Origin: Nematopogon swammerdamellus
Lineage: Eukaryota; Arthropoda; Insecta; Lepidoptera; Adelidae
Length of the DNA: 64,000 bases
Assembly (NCBI GenBank): GCA_946902875.1
Contig: OX336353.1
Span: 19,047,151 to 19,111,150 of the forward strand
Direction: 5' to 3'
The notes under the pieces were generated by a model that was not told the DNA's origin, did not search any database, and worked only from the letters and a program-made list of their open reading frames with translations. The translations under genes and the position numbers were made by a program. Shown here piece by piece: positions 41,891 through 52,267 of this stretch (its first letter is position 1; every line of letters starts with the position of its first letter).

Positions 41891-44028
41891 TTACCTAAAT
41901 TTCACTTGGATCACTATATTATAAAAGGCTCTCTGCACAAATTAGATATAGAGCTAGACAGAGCAGAGAGTAGTAGAGGCCATTTTGGCCATCATGCCTT
42001 GTTATTTCTTTTATTAGTTTTTCGCGTTCGGGTTTTGTAATTTTTTTTATAGGTTTTTTTCATTTTATTCCTTTTAGTTCTAAGCCAATAAGTGCGCTAT
42101 ATTTTTTAAATCGTGTGCTCAAGCTCTTGACAGCGAAGCCACTTCATAGGGTTCGGAGAGAAACAAAATAAAAGTTGTCAAAAAAATTTCGATTTTTTTA
42201 TAAACCTAAAAAATTCATTTTGTCAAATATGGCGCCTAGCTCTTCAATTTTCATTAAAAAAATTGCCTATGACACGCGGCATAGAGGAACAAACGAGCAC
42301 ACATACATACATACATCCTCTGCCAAATCCTCCTTTTGGTTTTGCCGTAGGCGGGTAAAAATTAAATTATGTATTTTAAACGTTCGATCTTAGTTCGCCG
42401 CGAATTCCACTCAGTGTGAAAGCGAATTCGCAAACGCGCTGCTTCAAGTTTTCACTGTGAAGACAAACTTAGTCGTTTGCACCGGAGAAGGGAACTGCAC
42501 AATTGCGCATAATAAGAGCATTTCCTATCACTTAGACGTTCTTTGTTTCTCAATACAGCCCTCTATCTATTCTATACTGCGAGGAAATATTCCTAGCAGT
42601 ATAGAATAAAATATGTATTTTTAAGAATTTGATACGATGAAATAATTGAATTAAAAATTTTCAGTCAGTTTGAAAATGGAAAAATAAATACTTTTTAGTT
42701 TTCAAATATTAAAATTCAAAAACGGATCTCATAGGAATACTCACTCCCATGTCCGTCCGTCTGTCACGGAGTTTTATCTCGAAAACTAAGTGACGTTGAA
42801 TCTTGAAATTTGGCATAATGATGACAAATCTTGATGACGCACACATAATATATCGCTTGTTAATAATTAATTAGATAAAAAAATATTTTAAATAATATGG
42901 GTGTCAGTTTGGTACCAATAAAAGAAAGTTATAAAAGTTATAAAGTAAACAGACATACAGTGTGTGTTATCATTTAGAAGACCTAACTGTAAGGATTTTT
43001 AAAAATGTTTTTTTGCAATATTAATAAAAAACATTTTTAACTATTTTAAGGCTTATGAAAAAAAAATCTTCGAGGAAAAAAAATTAAGTCGGGGTTAGGT
43101 TAGGTTATTGTTAGACCATGCCTCTATTTTAAACTTGCGATGTCGCATGTTCACTAAACATGTAAAATGTGTGTAAAAGATTTTCACGTCCTTACCTCGG
43201 TATTTATTTACTATACACAGAAATATATAAAAATACCTACCTATTGCCTGTGGCTTAGCTCCCCGCATCATATTTCAAGAGACCAAAGTGACCTTACTAC
43301 CCACTTCCTTCCTACATCTCGTACGTGTGGATCGCTATTAATGGATAGGATACTCCATAATACTTCAAGCTATTTTTCTACTCAAACGCAACAAATAAAC
43401 CACAGTGTGTCCGCAGCCAACTCAAGTGCCATCTTCGAACTAACGAAAGATTTCGGCAAACAAATCATTTCACAGCGCATTAGTGAAAGTTCCAAATTCA
43501 AAATGGCCTTTTCGAATTTCGAACGCGTTCGTTCCCACACGTTGGCCTAACGGAACGTTGTTTGCATGCCGAACAAAAAACGCCATTATGTGCTCTTTAA
43601 GGGTAGACTTAATGAATGGACATTAGTGTGAAGAAAGGAACAGAGGTTGGACAAAATGCGTATTTGTATTCGGAACATTTAAGGTTGACATTTCGTTGTC
43701 GATAGTATAAATTTTGGGTCATATCCAGTGAAATCGAATGGTGTATTAAAATGTTAGTATTGATTGACTGATTTTACTCTCGAAAGTTTACTCTCGATTA
43801 TGTGATTATCAAATATGTACTAGATTTTCAAAATATACAATTTCACATTTAAATCATAATATTTTATTTCACATATCGATTAAAATCTCTGTCATTTTGA
43901 TCGTATGACCTAACTAGACTGAAATTCCAAACTGTAAGTCTCTGTTGACTCAACCACCCATAGAGTACGAGACATAATGTGAAAAAGACCAAATATACAT
44001 AGTAAGAAAGAGCTACCTATCTATAATA
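41891..44028. other. AT-rich DNA, no certain gene
   Basis: 42569-42607 is a hairpin with perfect arms ATTCTATACTGC / GCAGTATAGAAT. 42725-42850 resembles a CTGTCACGG...AAATTTGGCATAATG interspersed repeat. The 127-codon frame at 43167-43550 shows no motif and is not called. Confidence 0.3.
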
Positions 44029-44239
44029 TGTTTATTGTATAATTTCATCCATAGGTAGATAACCTACGCCTGGACATGTCGAAAATTCCGCCAGTTCTAA
44101 ATTTAATGCGAAGAAGAACTGACAAACAAACTTCGCAAGTCGCAATGTTTAGTTAGTACCTTATAAGTAGCCTACCTTAGGTAGGCTTACTTAAAGTAGG
44201 TACTATTAATATAATAACTTACAAATAATAAACCCATAC
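44029..44239 (+). repeat. Interspersed repeat V, copy 1
   Basis: TGTTTATTGTATAATTTCAT, CCATAGGTAG, CCTGGACATGTCGAAAATTC, GAAGAACTGACAAACAAACT and TTGCAATGTTTAGTTAGTAC-like sequence recur at 59423-59600 in the same orientation, with a 30-bp insertion of GTAGGC repeats here. Confidence 0.7.
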
Positions 44240-44624
44240 AACTACAACAATTTACTATCAAAATAAAACAACTTAAATACTAAAATTAACATTTGAAATC
44301 AAACCTAACAATAAAAAATGTAATTAAATAAAAATAAATCAAAAGAATAATAAAATCAAATGCTATTGTTAATCATGAAAATAATATGTTAATACGAGTA
44401 ATATTTAATTCTTCAAAAATTTAAATCAATGTCAGAAATACAAAAAAATATATTTTCAATGTCATAATAAAATAAAAATGTAAAAATATTAAACACTATA
44501 ATCTAGCATTGAAGTCAAGTAATTAAAATAGTCAATAAAAAAATAATAAATTCATAAGTAATGTTATTATAATAAAATAAAATTGTCGAAACATTAAAAA
44601 ATATAATCTAATACGTATGTATGT
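44240..44624. other. Very AT-rich stretch
   Basis: Mainly A and T (AATAAAATAAAAAT words), no reading frame or repeat assigned. Confidence 0.4.
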
Positions 44625-44757
44625 ATGTATTTACGCAAGTCGAAATGTACTGTTTGCTTAAGGGCGACAGGCTCGCCACCTCTCGCCTTGGCACGGTACT
44701 TCCACCGAGTCATGCAGCAGGTGAGTCTTCGTGCCTTACTTGCTGTTCGATCGATTG
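44625..44757 (+). mobile_element. S2 SINE, internal fragment with rearranged 5' flank
   Basis: AAGGGCGACAGGCTCGCCAC, CTCTCGCCTTGGCACGGTAC, TTCCACCGAGTCATGCAGCA, GGTGAGTCTTCGTGCCTTAC and TGTTCGATCGATTGAATC. It is the part after the head module. ATGTATGTATGT just upstream is separated from it, so the copy is internally broken. Confidence 0.75.
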
Positions 44758-45794
44758 AATCTTTGTTTACCACATTTTGAAATGTGTTGAAAATAAATTA
44801 AAATTAAAATAAAATGCCGCCTCTACAATCTTTATAGCATTTTCCGCCACCCAATAGCTGATTTACGATATGTTGAATAGTCCACATTAAGTTATTACTG
44901 TACATAATTTACTTCGCTTCACGATTTTACTATTAACTTCACTGCTATCTTGACTCCCACATCACTATTTCCTACTAAATATTATGGTAAGGCAACAACG
45001 TATCAAAATTAGTTTAGCAGTCTTTGCACGATTGCGCTCACCGTGAAAGTATATAAATGGAGGGGCCATTGAGTTATAGAGGAGATGAAAACAGTACAAA
45101 TATTTATAAATCCGCGTGTCTGTACATAATACAATTTGAAGAAAATAAAATTATATATTCTTGTTTACTGTGGGCGATGTATTATGTGGCTAGTCACTAA
45201 AATATTTGTAACAATATGTATGAAAATAAAAAAATACCTGCGAAGTATCTGGCCGGTTATTCTTCATGGGCGTAATCGAACCGGGTAGAAGAAATTGTGA
45301 CAAGTTTGAGTGCAGTTATACTGACATAATGAATTATCAATAAACAATAAACAATTGAGCATTCTCGTGGCAGTAAGAATGCAATCGAATTTGTCACAAT
45401 TTGTCCTAAGTTAAGGATAGTGCGGTTTTGTCTTCTTTTTTGCACACCCATCATGTAAAAGTATCAGGATGTGTTTCAGAAAAATATATGTACCTTAACG
45501 TGAATTAACAATAGGGAAAGAAAGAAAGAAATTAAAAAAAGAAATGAATTTGTTGTTCAAGAAGATACAGAAAATGTTTACATTATTAATGTATGTATGT
45601 AGAACACATTGTGGTGAATTTATGTCACTATTCACTTTATGTTGAAATTTATTCGGCTATCTGCGGTTGTACGTACATCCCCTGCCGTGCTCACTGGGAA
45701 CAACTCGTGTTGGGAATGGTAGTAAGTTCGACTTATGTCTCGTGCTACTCAAAATGGAGATTGTAAATCATAATTAAAATAAAATATGCAAAAA
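44758..45794. other. AT-rich DNA, no gene seen
   Basis: No recognised repeat. The minus frame at 45257-45454 carries no motif. Confidence 0.3.
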
Positions 45795-46130
45795 TATACT
45801 TTTAACGAGACACACACTGTTCGCCTTCGCCAAACCCGCCATACTCTCGCGGAACACCACTTTGTAGTCGACAGAAGAGTTCTTCGAACTGCACGATTCT
45901 CTAAATCGTTCTTGTGCCGCACTGCAAAGGTGTGGAGCGGGCACCCAGGAAATATCTTTCCCCACTCCTACAATCCACAGATCAACCACGGATATTCAAA
46001 TCGTGGGTTAATAGCCTTTCCCCAGCGACATTAGTCCAGCTCCAAGCCGGACTGGCACCTCCTCGGCGGTGAAATTGGCTGCGCCTTCTGAGGGTTCGAA
46101 CTCAGGAAGAGCCACGTAGTTCGGAAGCAA
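45795..46130 (+). mobile_element. LINE 3' end, third family
   Basis: The frame 45786-46034 reads HHFVVDRRVLRTARFSKSFL, CRTAKVWSGHPGNIFP and SYNPQ, the C-terminal tail of a Jockey/CR1-type non-LTR reverse transcriptase (VVD-RTARFS-SFLCRTARVWN-LP-IFP-YN pattern). It shifts frame after the YN motif and ends in a 3' UTR with CCTCCTCGGCGGTGAAATTG and an A-rich tail. Related to the TTACAT-tail LINE in the protein part but with a different 3' end. Confidence 0.7.
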
Positions 46131-46245
46131 TAATAAAAAAAAAAACACAGAAGACAAAAAAAAACTTGAAGCAATCAGGCCATTATTGATATTATCATGT
46201 GGGGTCGAAATTTAACGCAGCCGGAGAAATATTTACTCAAGTATA

Positions 46246-46659
46246 GAGGGTGTTCCAAAACTCAACGTCAAGCGGGAACCAGGGAGTAGGCCAGCTTATG
46301 ACGACCCAGGGAAATATAAGAAAAAAAAAAATCGGAGTCATTTGTTTTTTATGATATGGGCATCTTTTGAAAAACGTTGAAAATTGATATCTCGTACAAC
46401 ATTTTAGGTAGGTACTACGACTACAAATTTGCAAATATAATTGTTTAAATTTTTTATATTGGAAGCCTAAATAACTCTGCTATTTATCAGTATCCCAAAT
46501 AAAACCAGAATGCTTGTAGTTTTACCAAAAAAAATATTCAGTTCAATTTTCTTCTAAAAAAATAAATGACTCAGATTTTTTTTTCTTATTTTTCCTTGGG
46601 TAGTCATAAACTGGCCTACTCCCTGGTTTCCGCTTGACGTTGAGTTTTGGGACACGTTG
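46246..46659. mobile_element. MITE with 85-bp inverted ends and TATA duplication
   Basis: GAGGGTGTTCCAAAACTCAA pairs with TTGAGTTTTGGGACACGTTG. The inverted similarity continues through GGAACCAGGGAGTAGGCCAG and GACCCAGGGAAATATAAG for about 85 bp. TATA lies on both sides (46242-46245 and 46660-46663). The 240-bp interior is AT-rich and non-coding. Confidence 0.82.
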
Positions 46660-47056
46660 TATATCTTCTGCGTTTGGCACAAATAGAGTGCATGCCAACC
46701 AAATGGGAACAACGTATAATATAAGTGTGTAATGTACTAAAATGACGTTTCTGCGTAATAATTTCTATGGTGCTCGCCTATTGGCTATTGCAAAATGTAT
46801 GAATTATAAACACGCTGAGATTTCAGTCTATTTAGTCTAGAATGAGCTATTCTGACGCTAAATCATGCCAGAGACTTCATTCTGACACTAGCTTAATCAG
46901 GCTATTGCGCCTTTAGCGCTAAGTTTAACGCTAAAGGCTTAACACTTAACTTGTAGCTAATTATTGTTAATATTGAAATATTAAATAATATATCGGAACA
47001 TCCTCCTTGCTTCTAAAACTGATTTAATAAATTATTGTCTTCTCTACTTTTTACGG

Positions 47057-47341
47057 CCTACAGTTTTACATGGAATCAGTGGTTCGGATTCCACGTAAAA
47101 CTGTAGGGTCCTTCCCTACTTACCTTACTAGATGGTAGGGCTTAACCCGCCCGGGTTGGTACCACTAATGAAACGTCGGTCGAAACAGCTATGTAAATAG
47201 TTCGTGTTTTCCGTCCAGTTCAGTGTAGCCGACATGAAATTAAGGGAAGCACTGACACGGCACCTAGTTCACCTGGTGTTATGGGTTGACATCACAGATG
47301 TAGGTGATGTAGCCAAGCGTGTCAGTTTCCATAAAAAAAAA
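47057..47341 (+). mobile_element. S1 SINE with a snap-back 5' end
   Basis: The body from GGTTCGGATTCCACG to GTGTCAGTTTCCATAAAAAA. The 5' end is a hairpin: CCTACAGTTTTACATGGAAT (47057-47076) is the inverse of ATTCCACGTAAAACTGTAGG with one mismatch. GCGGTGGTACCACCGCA is shortened to GGTACCACT. Confidence 0.85.
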
Positions 47342-47598
47342 GAAAACTAACGTCATTCGTTTAGCGCCCGATAAGAAAGAAGAAACTGAATAGACCATCA
47401 GTTCAGTAAAGTTGTATTTTTGCCCTGCTTGTCAGATTGAGCTGTTCTTACAACATTATACTCGATTATGTTGTAAATCACACTTTGCGAGCTTAGATAG
47501 TGAGCTATTCTTTCTTATTTCTGTTTTAGTCGCGCTATTTGGCCGATAAATCTAGCAAGGACATTTTTATGCTTTACGCTTGCGTTAACGCTTTTTAT

Positions 47599-47723
47599 TA
47601 GGTTTCCGTAGTACACCGTACGGAAGCCTATTACTAAGCTTACAACGTCTGTCTGTCCGTCCACTGTATCTTTGGAACCGTAATAGCTAACCAGTTGAAA
47701 TTTTCACAGAATGTGTGTTATTT
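47599..47723 (+). repeat. GGGTTCCGTA repeat, 5' part (split by RTE)
   Basis: GGTTTCCGTAGTACACCGTA, CGGAAGCCTATTACTAAGCT, CTGTCTGTCCGTCC and TTTTCACAGAATGTGTG, interrupted at TGTGTTATTT by the RTE insertion. The repeat resumes at 47943. Confidence 0.8.
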
Positions 47724-47942
47724 AGGTCATCTGTCCACCTAGCCGGGGGGCGTCCCACGCTACGTTTGCTTGTACGTGGCCTCCATTCGAGCACCCGTCT
47801 ACCCCATAGGTGGACAGATGACCTAAAAAAGGTAGCCAGGAGTGGATGGATGAGAAGAGCGGAAGACCGCGTGTGGTGGCGTGCCTTGGGAGAGGCCTTT
47901 GTCCAGCAGTGGACCGATACAGGCTGATGATGATGATGATGA
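47724..47942 (+). mobile_element. RTE LINE 3' end with inverted 5' part
   Basis: The plus-strand frame from 47808 reads RWTDDLKKVARSGWMRRAED, then RVWWRALGEAFVQQWTDTG and a stop, then (GAT)n: an intact RTE C-terminus. Positions 47727-47800 on the minus strand encode the sequence normally just before it (VLEWRPRTSKRSVGRPPARW, then TDD). The two segments overlap by a 19-21 bp inverted repeat around AGGTGGACAGATGACC. A 10-bp target duplication TGTGTTATTT flanks the whole (47714-47723 and 47943-47952). Confidence 0.85.
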
Positions 47943-48092
47943 TGTGTTATTTTGGCGGATATAACAACAAATATTGAAGAAGTGAAAACTTAAGGGGGGT
48001 CCCCATACTAGAAACGTGTTTTATATATTTTGTTTGTTGTGCGGAAACGTCCGTGCGCGAAACCGACTCGCACTTGGCCGGTTTTTTATTGT
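47943..48092 (+). repeat. GGGTTCCGTA repeat, 3' part
   Basis: TGTGTTATTTTGGCGGATAT, AACTTAAGGGGGGTCCCCAT, CCGTGCGCGAAACCGACTCG and CACTTGGCCGGTTTTTTATT. Continues the piece ending at 47723. The GCGCCATCTACCG segment is missing. Confidence 0.8.
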
Positions 48093-48140
48093 CGCGAAAC
48101 ACTGCCGAATATGTATTGGCCGAGTTAGTGCGTTGGGGAT

Positions 48141-48397
48141 TTTTTTTATATAGATACTGACACGGGTGGCTACATCACCTACTACCTACATCCGTGATGT
48201 CAGCCAATAACACCTAGGTGAACTACACAGGTGCCAATGTCAGTGGTTCCCTTCGATCGTACCGGCTACACTAAACTGGGCGGAAAACACGAACTATTTG
48301 CATAGCCGTTTCGTCCGACCTTTTATTCGGTGCGCTGCCTGGTGGGACCAAACCGGGCGGTTTAAACCTTACCACCTAGCAAGGTAAGAAGTTTCCG
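48141..48397 (-). mobile_element. S1 SINE body
   Basis: Reversed tail, GATACTGACACGGGTGGCTA with duplicated CCTACTACCTAC, TACCGGCTACACTAAACTGG, CGTTTCGTCCGACCTTTTAT, GGCGGTTTAAACCTTACCAC. It stops at AAGGTAAGAAG without a head. Confidence 0.8.
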
Positions 48398-48835
48398 TGA
48401 GAAAAAAGAAAACGTAATTTTGCCTTTAAGGCGATGTGAGACTGCGTCTGACTAAAGAAGTGTACCGCCAATATTACTTACCTGATAGATTCAGTTTTAA
48501 TATATGTAAAACTTCATCTATCAGTGCAGAAAACACAATTTGATTAACTTCGCTTGATAGAAAAAAATCATGAACGTGCCTCTGAATTTAGTTATAAAAA
48601 CGTATTTAAGGCAGGCAGCGTGACCAAATCAAGGCTTTGAAAAAAAAATATTTTATTTGTTGAATGTGAGTTATAGCTTTTTAATTTTTTGCTTCGATCC
48701 GTAATTTTGGAATAAAAGAATAAAAACGTAGGTAATTTTTGATTGATTCATTGTGCTGCATCTTACTCCAACCAGCGAAAGCGGCACCTTGAAAGAGGAG
48801 TACGGGTGAATACGTGTTGACAGGGCCTTAAATTA

Positions 48836-48937
48836 GTGTAGTGCTGTAATTTACCTGAGTTCTTGCAGCACAACAACTATTACGCTGATTGCCTCGATTG
48901 TCGGAATACACCGTGATGGTAGATATGTATCTATGTA
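48836..48937 (+). mobile_element. S2 SINE, last 100 bp, diverged
   Basis: TGTAGTGCTGTAATTTACCT, GAGTTCTTGCAGCACAACAA, CTATTACGCTGATTGCCTCG, ATTGTCGGAATACACCGTGA and a broken TATG tail. Confidence 0.7.
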
Positions 48938-48959
48938 GAATTTTTTCTAGTATTTTTTT

Positions 48960-49436
48960 CTTTTTTTTTATGGAACCTGACACGGTTGGCTACATCACCT
49001 ACAACATCCGTGATGTCAGCCCATAGCACAGGGTGAATTAGGTGCCATGTCAGTGCTTCCCTTCATTTCATGTCGGCTACACTAAACTGGACGGAAAACA
49101 CGAACTATTTACATAGCCGTTTCGACCGACGTTTCGTTCAGTGCGGTGGTACCAACCCGGCCGGGATAAACCCTACCACCTAGTAAGGTAAGAAGGGAAG
49201 GGACCTACAGTTTAACGTGGAATCCGAACCACGGTCAGCCTCCAACGGTCGAGCGGTCACCCATGCAATCACTGACCGCGCTCAGCGTTGCTTAATAACA
49301 GTTGACTAACCAACCGCGCCACTGAGCTACCGAGGCTGACGAATTTTCTTATCCCTTAGTCGACTTTTACGACATGCGACCGGGAGAGATGCAGTGGGGC
49401 TATTCTTTTTAAGTACCGACCCCACACGGTACAATA
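48960..49436 (-). mobile_element. S1 SINE, full length, near twin of 37630
   Basis: Same order and the same GTACCG head and linker (CTGACGAATTTTCTTATCCC) as the type copy. The 5S-like part is at 49250-49299 and the A box at 49319-49329. Only about seven differences, for example CAATCACTGACC for AAACACTGACC and GACCGGGAG for GACGGGGAG. Confidence 0.9.
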
Positions 49437-49841
49437 TCCTGCTGTATATCCGAAAGGAAATACAAAGGTTTCGTTATCCCCCAGATTATCGGCCGAACCA
49501 CTCGTCTCAATACACTCGATTGCACGAAAGCCTCTCCGGCATATCTCTCAATTCCCAATCAAGGCATCGCAGAGCCGTGAGAATGAGTCTCACATAAGGC
49601 CCCGCGCACACCACTCGACCGCTTTGTGCTGCTGTCACGCCGCTGTCTAGTGCCGGAGAGGCCTTATCGAGTGCCCATTGAGTCTGCGCCAAAATGATAA
49701 TGAGATGTGAAACGTCACTTTTGTCGGACGGGTCATAATTTGTGGGGCCTCGGTGTGATTGGCCTTAACCGTCGTTTGTAGTGAATGGCATATTCTTAAA
49801 TTATGTTTAAAAGTACACATAATATTAGTATTCACTAAAGA
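49437..49841. other. Unique-looking, GC-balanced block
   Basis: Free of the window's repeats, with GCCGTGAGAATGAGTCTCAC and CCACTCGACCGCTTTGTGCT. There is no frame of substance. Candidate conserved non-coding sequence. Confidence 0.3.
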
Positions 49842-50178
49842 TACATACATACATACATATCACACACGCTGAATCCCGACAATCGGGGTAAGCAGAGTAA
49901 TCGGTGTTGTGCTGCAAGAACTCTGGTAAATTACAGCACAACACCGACCACCACGTTTCGCAAATTATTCGAACAAGATTCAATCGATCAAGCAGCAAGT
50001 AAGGCACGAAAACCCACCTGCTGCATGACTCAGTGGAAGTACCATGCCAAGGTGAGAGGTGGCGATCCTGTCGCCCTTTAGCACGGCATCTTGTCCTTAT
50101 CCCTTAGTCGCCTTTTACGCCATGCACGGGGAGAGATGCAGTGAGGCTATTCTTTTTAAGTACCGGCCCCACACGGTT
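49842..50178 (-). mobile_element. S2 SINE, full length, well preserved
   Basis: (ACAT)n at 49842-49858, CCCGACAATCGGGG hairpin, intact 14-bp arms TCGGTGTTGTGCTG / CAGCACAACACCGA, CACCTGCTGCATGACTCAGT, and the complete head module from TTAGTCGCCTTTTACGCCAT to GTACCGGCCCCACACGG. Best S2 copy here together with 57925. Confidence 0.88.
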
Positions 50179-50504
50179 CACTAAAGTTGGCCGAAAAATT
50201 CACTAAGAGCAATTTTTATTAACTTATTTTCTAGAAGCTGTGATTAGATAGAAACACTTTATTGCTCCAAATATATTTTGCAGAAACAAGGTCAATACAT
50301 ATGAATTATGTACAGTTTATTATATACGATATTATACCTAAATATACGTTCTGACTTTAAATATTTTTTAGCTCTCGACTTCACTTGAATTATGTGATTG
50401 AATTTTTTAACTTATACAACATTAATGCTTGCTTCTTACGTCCAGTATTCTTCATTTACAATTTATATTTTCAGAATTTTTCAGTATGGGGTAGGTACAG
50501 ATTA

Positions 50505-50815
50505 ATGCTTCGGTGGTTCGGTCATATTGGAAGAATGGATGATGAGACTAACGAAAGAAAATTTATGAAGCAAATGTGAGTGGAAGAGTCGGGAAGGGTC
50601 GCCCTAGGGTCTAGACGCACGTACCTGAACCAGAACGCGTATGTGCTCAAAAAGGGATCAAGTGCGTAGTACCCGTAAACGACGAGCATGCACGAAGAAC
50701 ATTATGAGAGTGGAAGAGGCGGCAGAGGTGGGTCAGGCAGGATCGTGCCACGTGGAGATCCGTTGTCTCTGCCTACCCCACCGGGAAACAGGCGTGACAC
50801 TATGTATGTATGTAC
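50505..50815 (+). mobile_element. LINE 3' end (TATG-tail family), longer copy
   Basis: Starts in LRWFGHIGRMDDETNE, a C-terminal motif of non-LTR reverse transcriptases, with an in-frame stop at 50577-50579. It continues with GRV-ALG, KRDQVRSTRKRRACTKNIMR and VEEAAE, then a frameshift. The 3' UTR TGCCTACCCCACCGGGAAAC and AGGCGTGACACTATG with TATG tail are as at 24319. Broken by at least one stop and one frameshift. Confidence 0.75.
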
Positions 50816-50890
50816 AGATTACCCGACTTCAAAATGACACATTGTACGAAAATCTGACGACAGATAGAATAGATGGTAATATTTTTTTTT

Positions 50891-51045
50891 AGAAAAGCGC
50901 GACTTGTGTTTCTGAACCACCTATAAGGTATCTAACGACGCACGACGCACGTGGACATTCGGTCGTATGCGGGTGTAACGATTGCCATGCCGGCCTGACA
51001 GGTGCCTATTTACGCCGCACTTGAAGAGCCCGAAGCTCTACTTGG
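50891..51045 (-). mobile_element. LINE 3' end (HGRR family)
   Basis: Reverse reading: GCACCTGTCAGGCCGGCATG, GCAATCGTTACACCCGCATA, CGACCGAATGTCCACGTGCG and TAGATACCTTATAGGTGGTT. Corresponds to RHLSGRRGIRNP...RPNVHGRR with a small insertion. Confidence 0.65.
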
Positions 51046-51098
51046 GGGGAAATAATATATGCGCAGGGAGACCAATCCAAATTGAAATAAGTAATGGG

Positions 51099-51132
51099 CA
51101 AAGAGTTTGTATTACGTAATACAAACTCTTTG
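51099..51132. repeat. 34-bp perfect palindrome
   Basis: The half-site CAAAGAGTTTGTATTAC is followed immediately by its exact inverse. Direct copies of ATGGGCA lie on both sides (51094 and 51137). Confidence 0.9.
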
Positions 51133-51171
51133 GTGATGGGCACACCATATTTTACTACGAGATGCGAACTA

Positions 51172-51498
51172 ATTTAAAAACCGGCCAAGTGCGAGTCGAA
51201 CTCGAGCACCGAGCGTTCAGTATCGCCATTTCATGGTCAGCGCCACTCGCGCCATCTATGGATAAGTTAAAATGCTTCATACTATTTTCGGTAGATGTAT
51301 GGGGACAACCGTGATTTTTTTACTTTTTCTTATTGTTTTCTTATCGGCCATAATAACGCATATTATGTGAAAATTTCAACGGGCTACCTATTACGGTTTA
51401 AGAGATACAGGCCTCGGATAGACAGACGTACAGACAGACAAACAGACTGCGTAGGCTTAGTAATAGGATCCCGTACGACGGATACAGAACCCTAAAAA
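51172..51498 (-). repeat. GGGTTCCGTA repeat, near full length
   Basis: AAAAACCGGCCAAGTGCGAG, CATGGTCAGCGCCACTCGCG, CCATCTATGG, TATCGGCCATAATAACGCAT, ATTTCAACGGGCTACCTATT, a GACA tract and GACGGATACAGAACCCTAAA. Confidence 0.85.
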
Positions 51499-51694
51499 CA
51501 TTTACTATCCGACTCCAATAATCACGTAATATTTACCTCGCGCTCGGTCACTATTCAATTATTTTCCCGCAATTCGATTTACAAATTTGTAACGGAATCT
51601 GAACACGAATTGGAAATTTTCATTCGATTCTCCTCATATCGATATTCACAAAGAGCACTGTCAAAAATTGCATTATTAGTATTAAATATACGTA

Positions 51695-51930
51695 TATTTT
51701 TTTATAGAAACTGACACGGCTGACTACATCACCTACAACACCCGTGATGTCAGTTCATAACACCGGGTGAACTAGGTGCCTTGTTTGTCAGTGCTTCCCT
51801 ACATTTCATGTTACACAGAACTAGCCGTTTCGGCCGACGTTTCATTCAATACGGCGGTACCAATCCGGGCAGGATAAACCCTAGTAAGTAAGGTAATAAA
51901 AAGGGAAGGGACCTACAGTTTTACAATAGG
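51695..51930 (-). mobile_element. S1 SINE body, diverged
   Basis: TAGAAACTGACACGGCTGAC, GTCAGTTCATAACACCGGGT, GTGCCTTGTTTGTCAGTGCT. The AACTGGACGGAAAACACGAAC part is deleted. Ends AAGGGAAGGGACCTACAGTT. Confidence 0.78.
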
Positions 51931-52109
51931 CTTATGAGAAAACGCGTATGTTCTTATGAAATAAAATAAGTTTGAAATTTTAAATTTCAAAAATGCACTT
52001 TTATTATTCCCGACGCAAAAGTAGGTGGTACAAGTTTGACGCCCCGTCTGTCTGTCTGTGTACAAAGTACCTACTGTAACTGTTATTGGGTATATGTTTT
52101 CTTATTAAA

Positions 52110-52267
52110 TAAAAAAACCGGCCAAGTGCGAGTCGGACTCGCGCACTGAGGTTTCCGCACCAGAAAAAAAACATTGAAAAGAAAAACACGTATCTTGTAT
52201 GGGAACGCCCCTTAATTTTTTACCTTTTCTATTTTTTATTATTTGTTGTTATATCCGCCATAATGCA
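52110..52267 (-). repeat. GGGTTCCGTA repeat, 3' part (split)
   Basis: AAACCGGCCAAGTGCGAGTC, GGACTCGCGCACTGAGGTTT, CTTGTATGGGAACGCCCCTT and ATATCCGCCATAATGCAGCT. Interrupted at 52267 by a LINE 3' end and resumed at 52607. Confidence 0.75.

Noticed and set aside
43167..43550. 127-codon ORF
   Set aside because: No motif, splice context or poly-A signal; composition is not distinct from the surroundings.
47599..48092. GGGTTCCGTA repeat as an LTR element
   Set aside because: No terminal direct repeats, primer-binding site or coding sequence; the outer ends are neither direct nor inverted copies.
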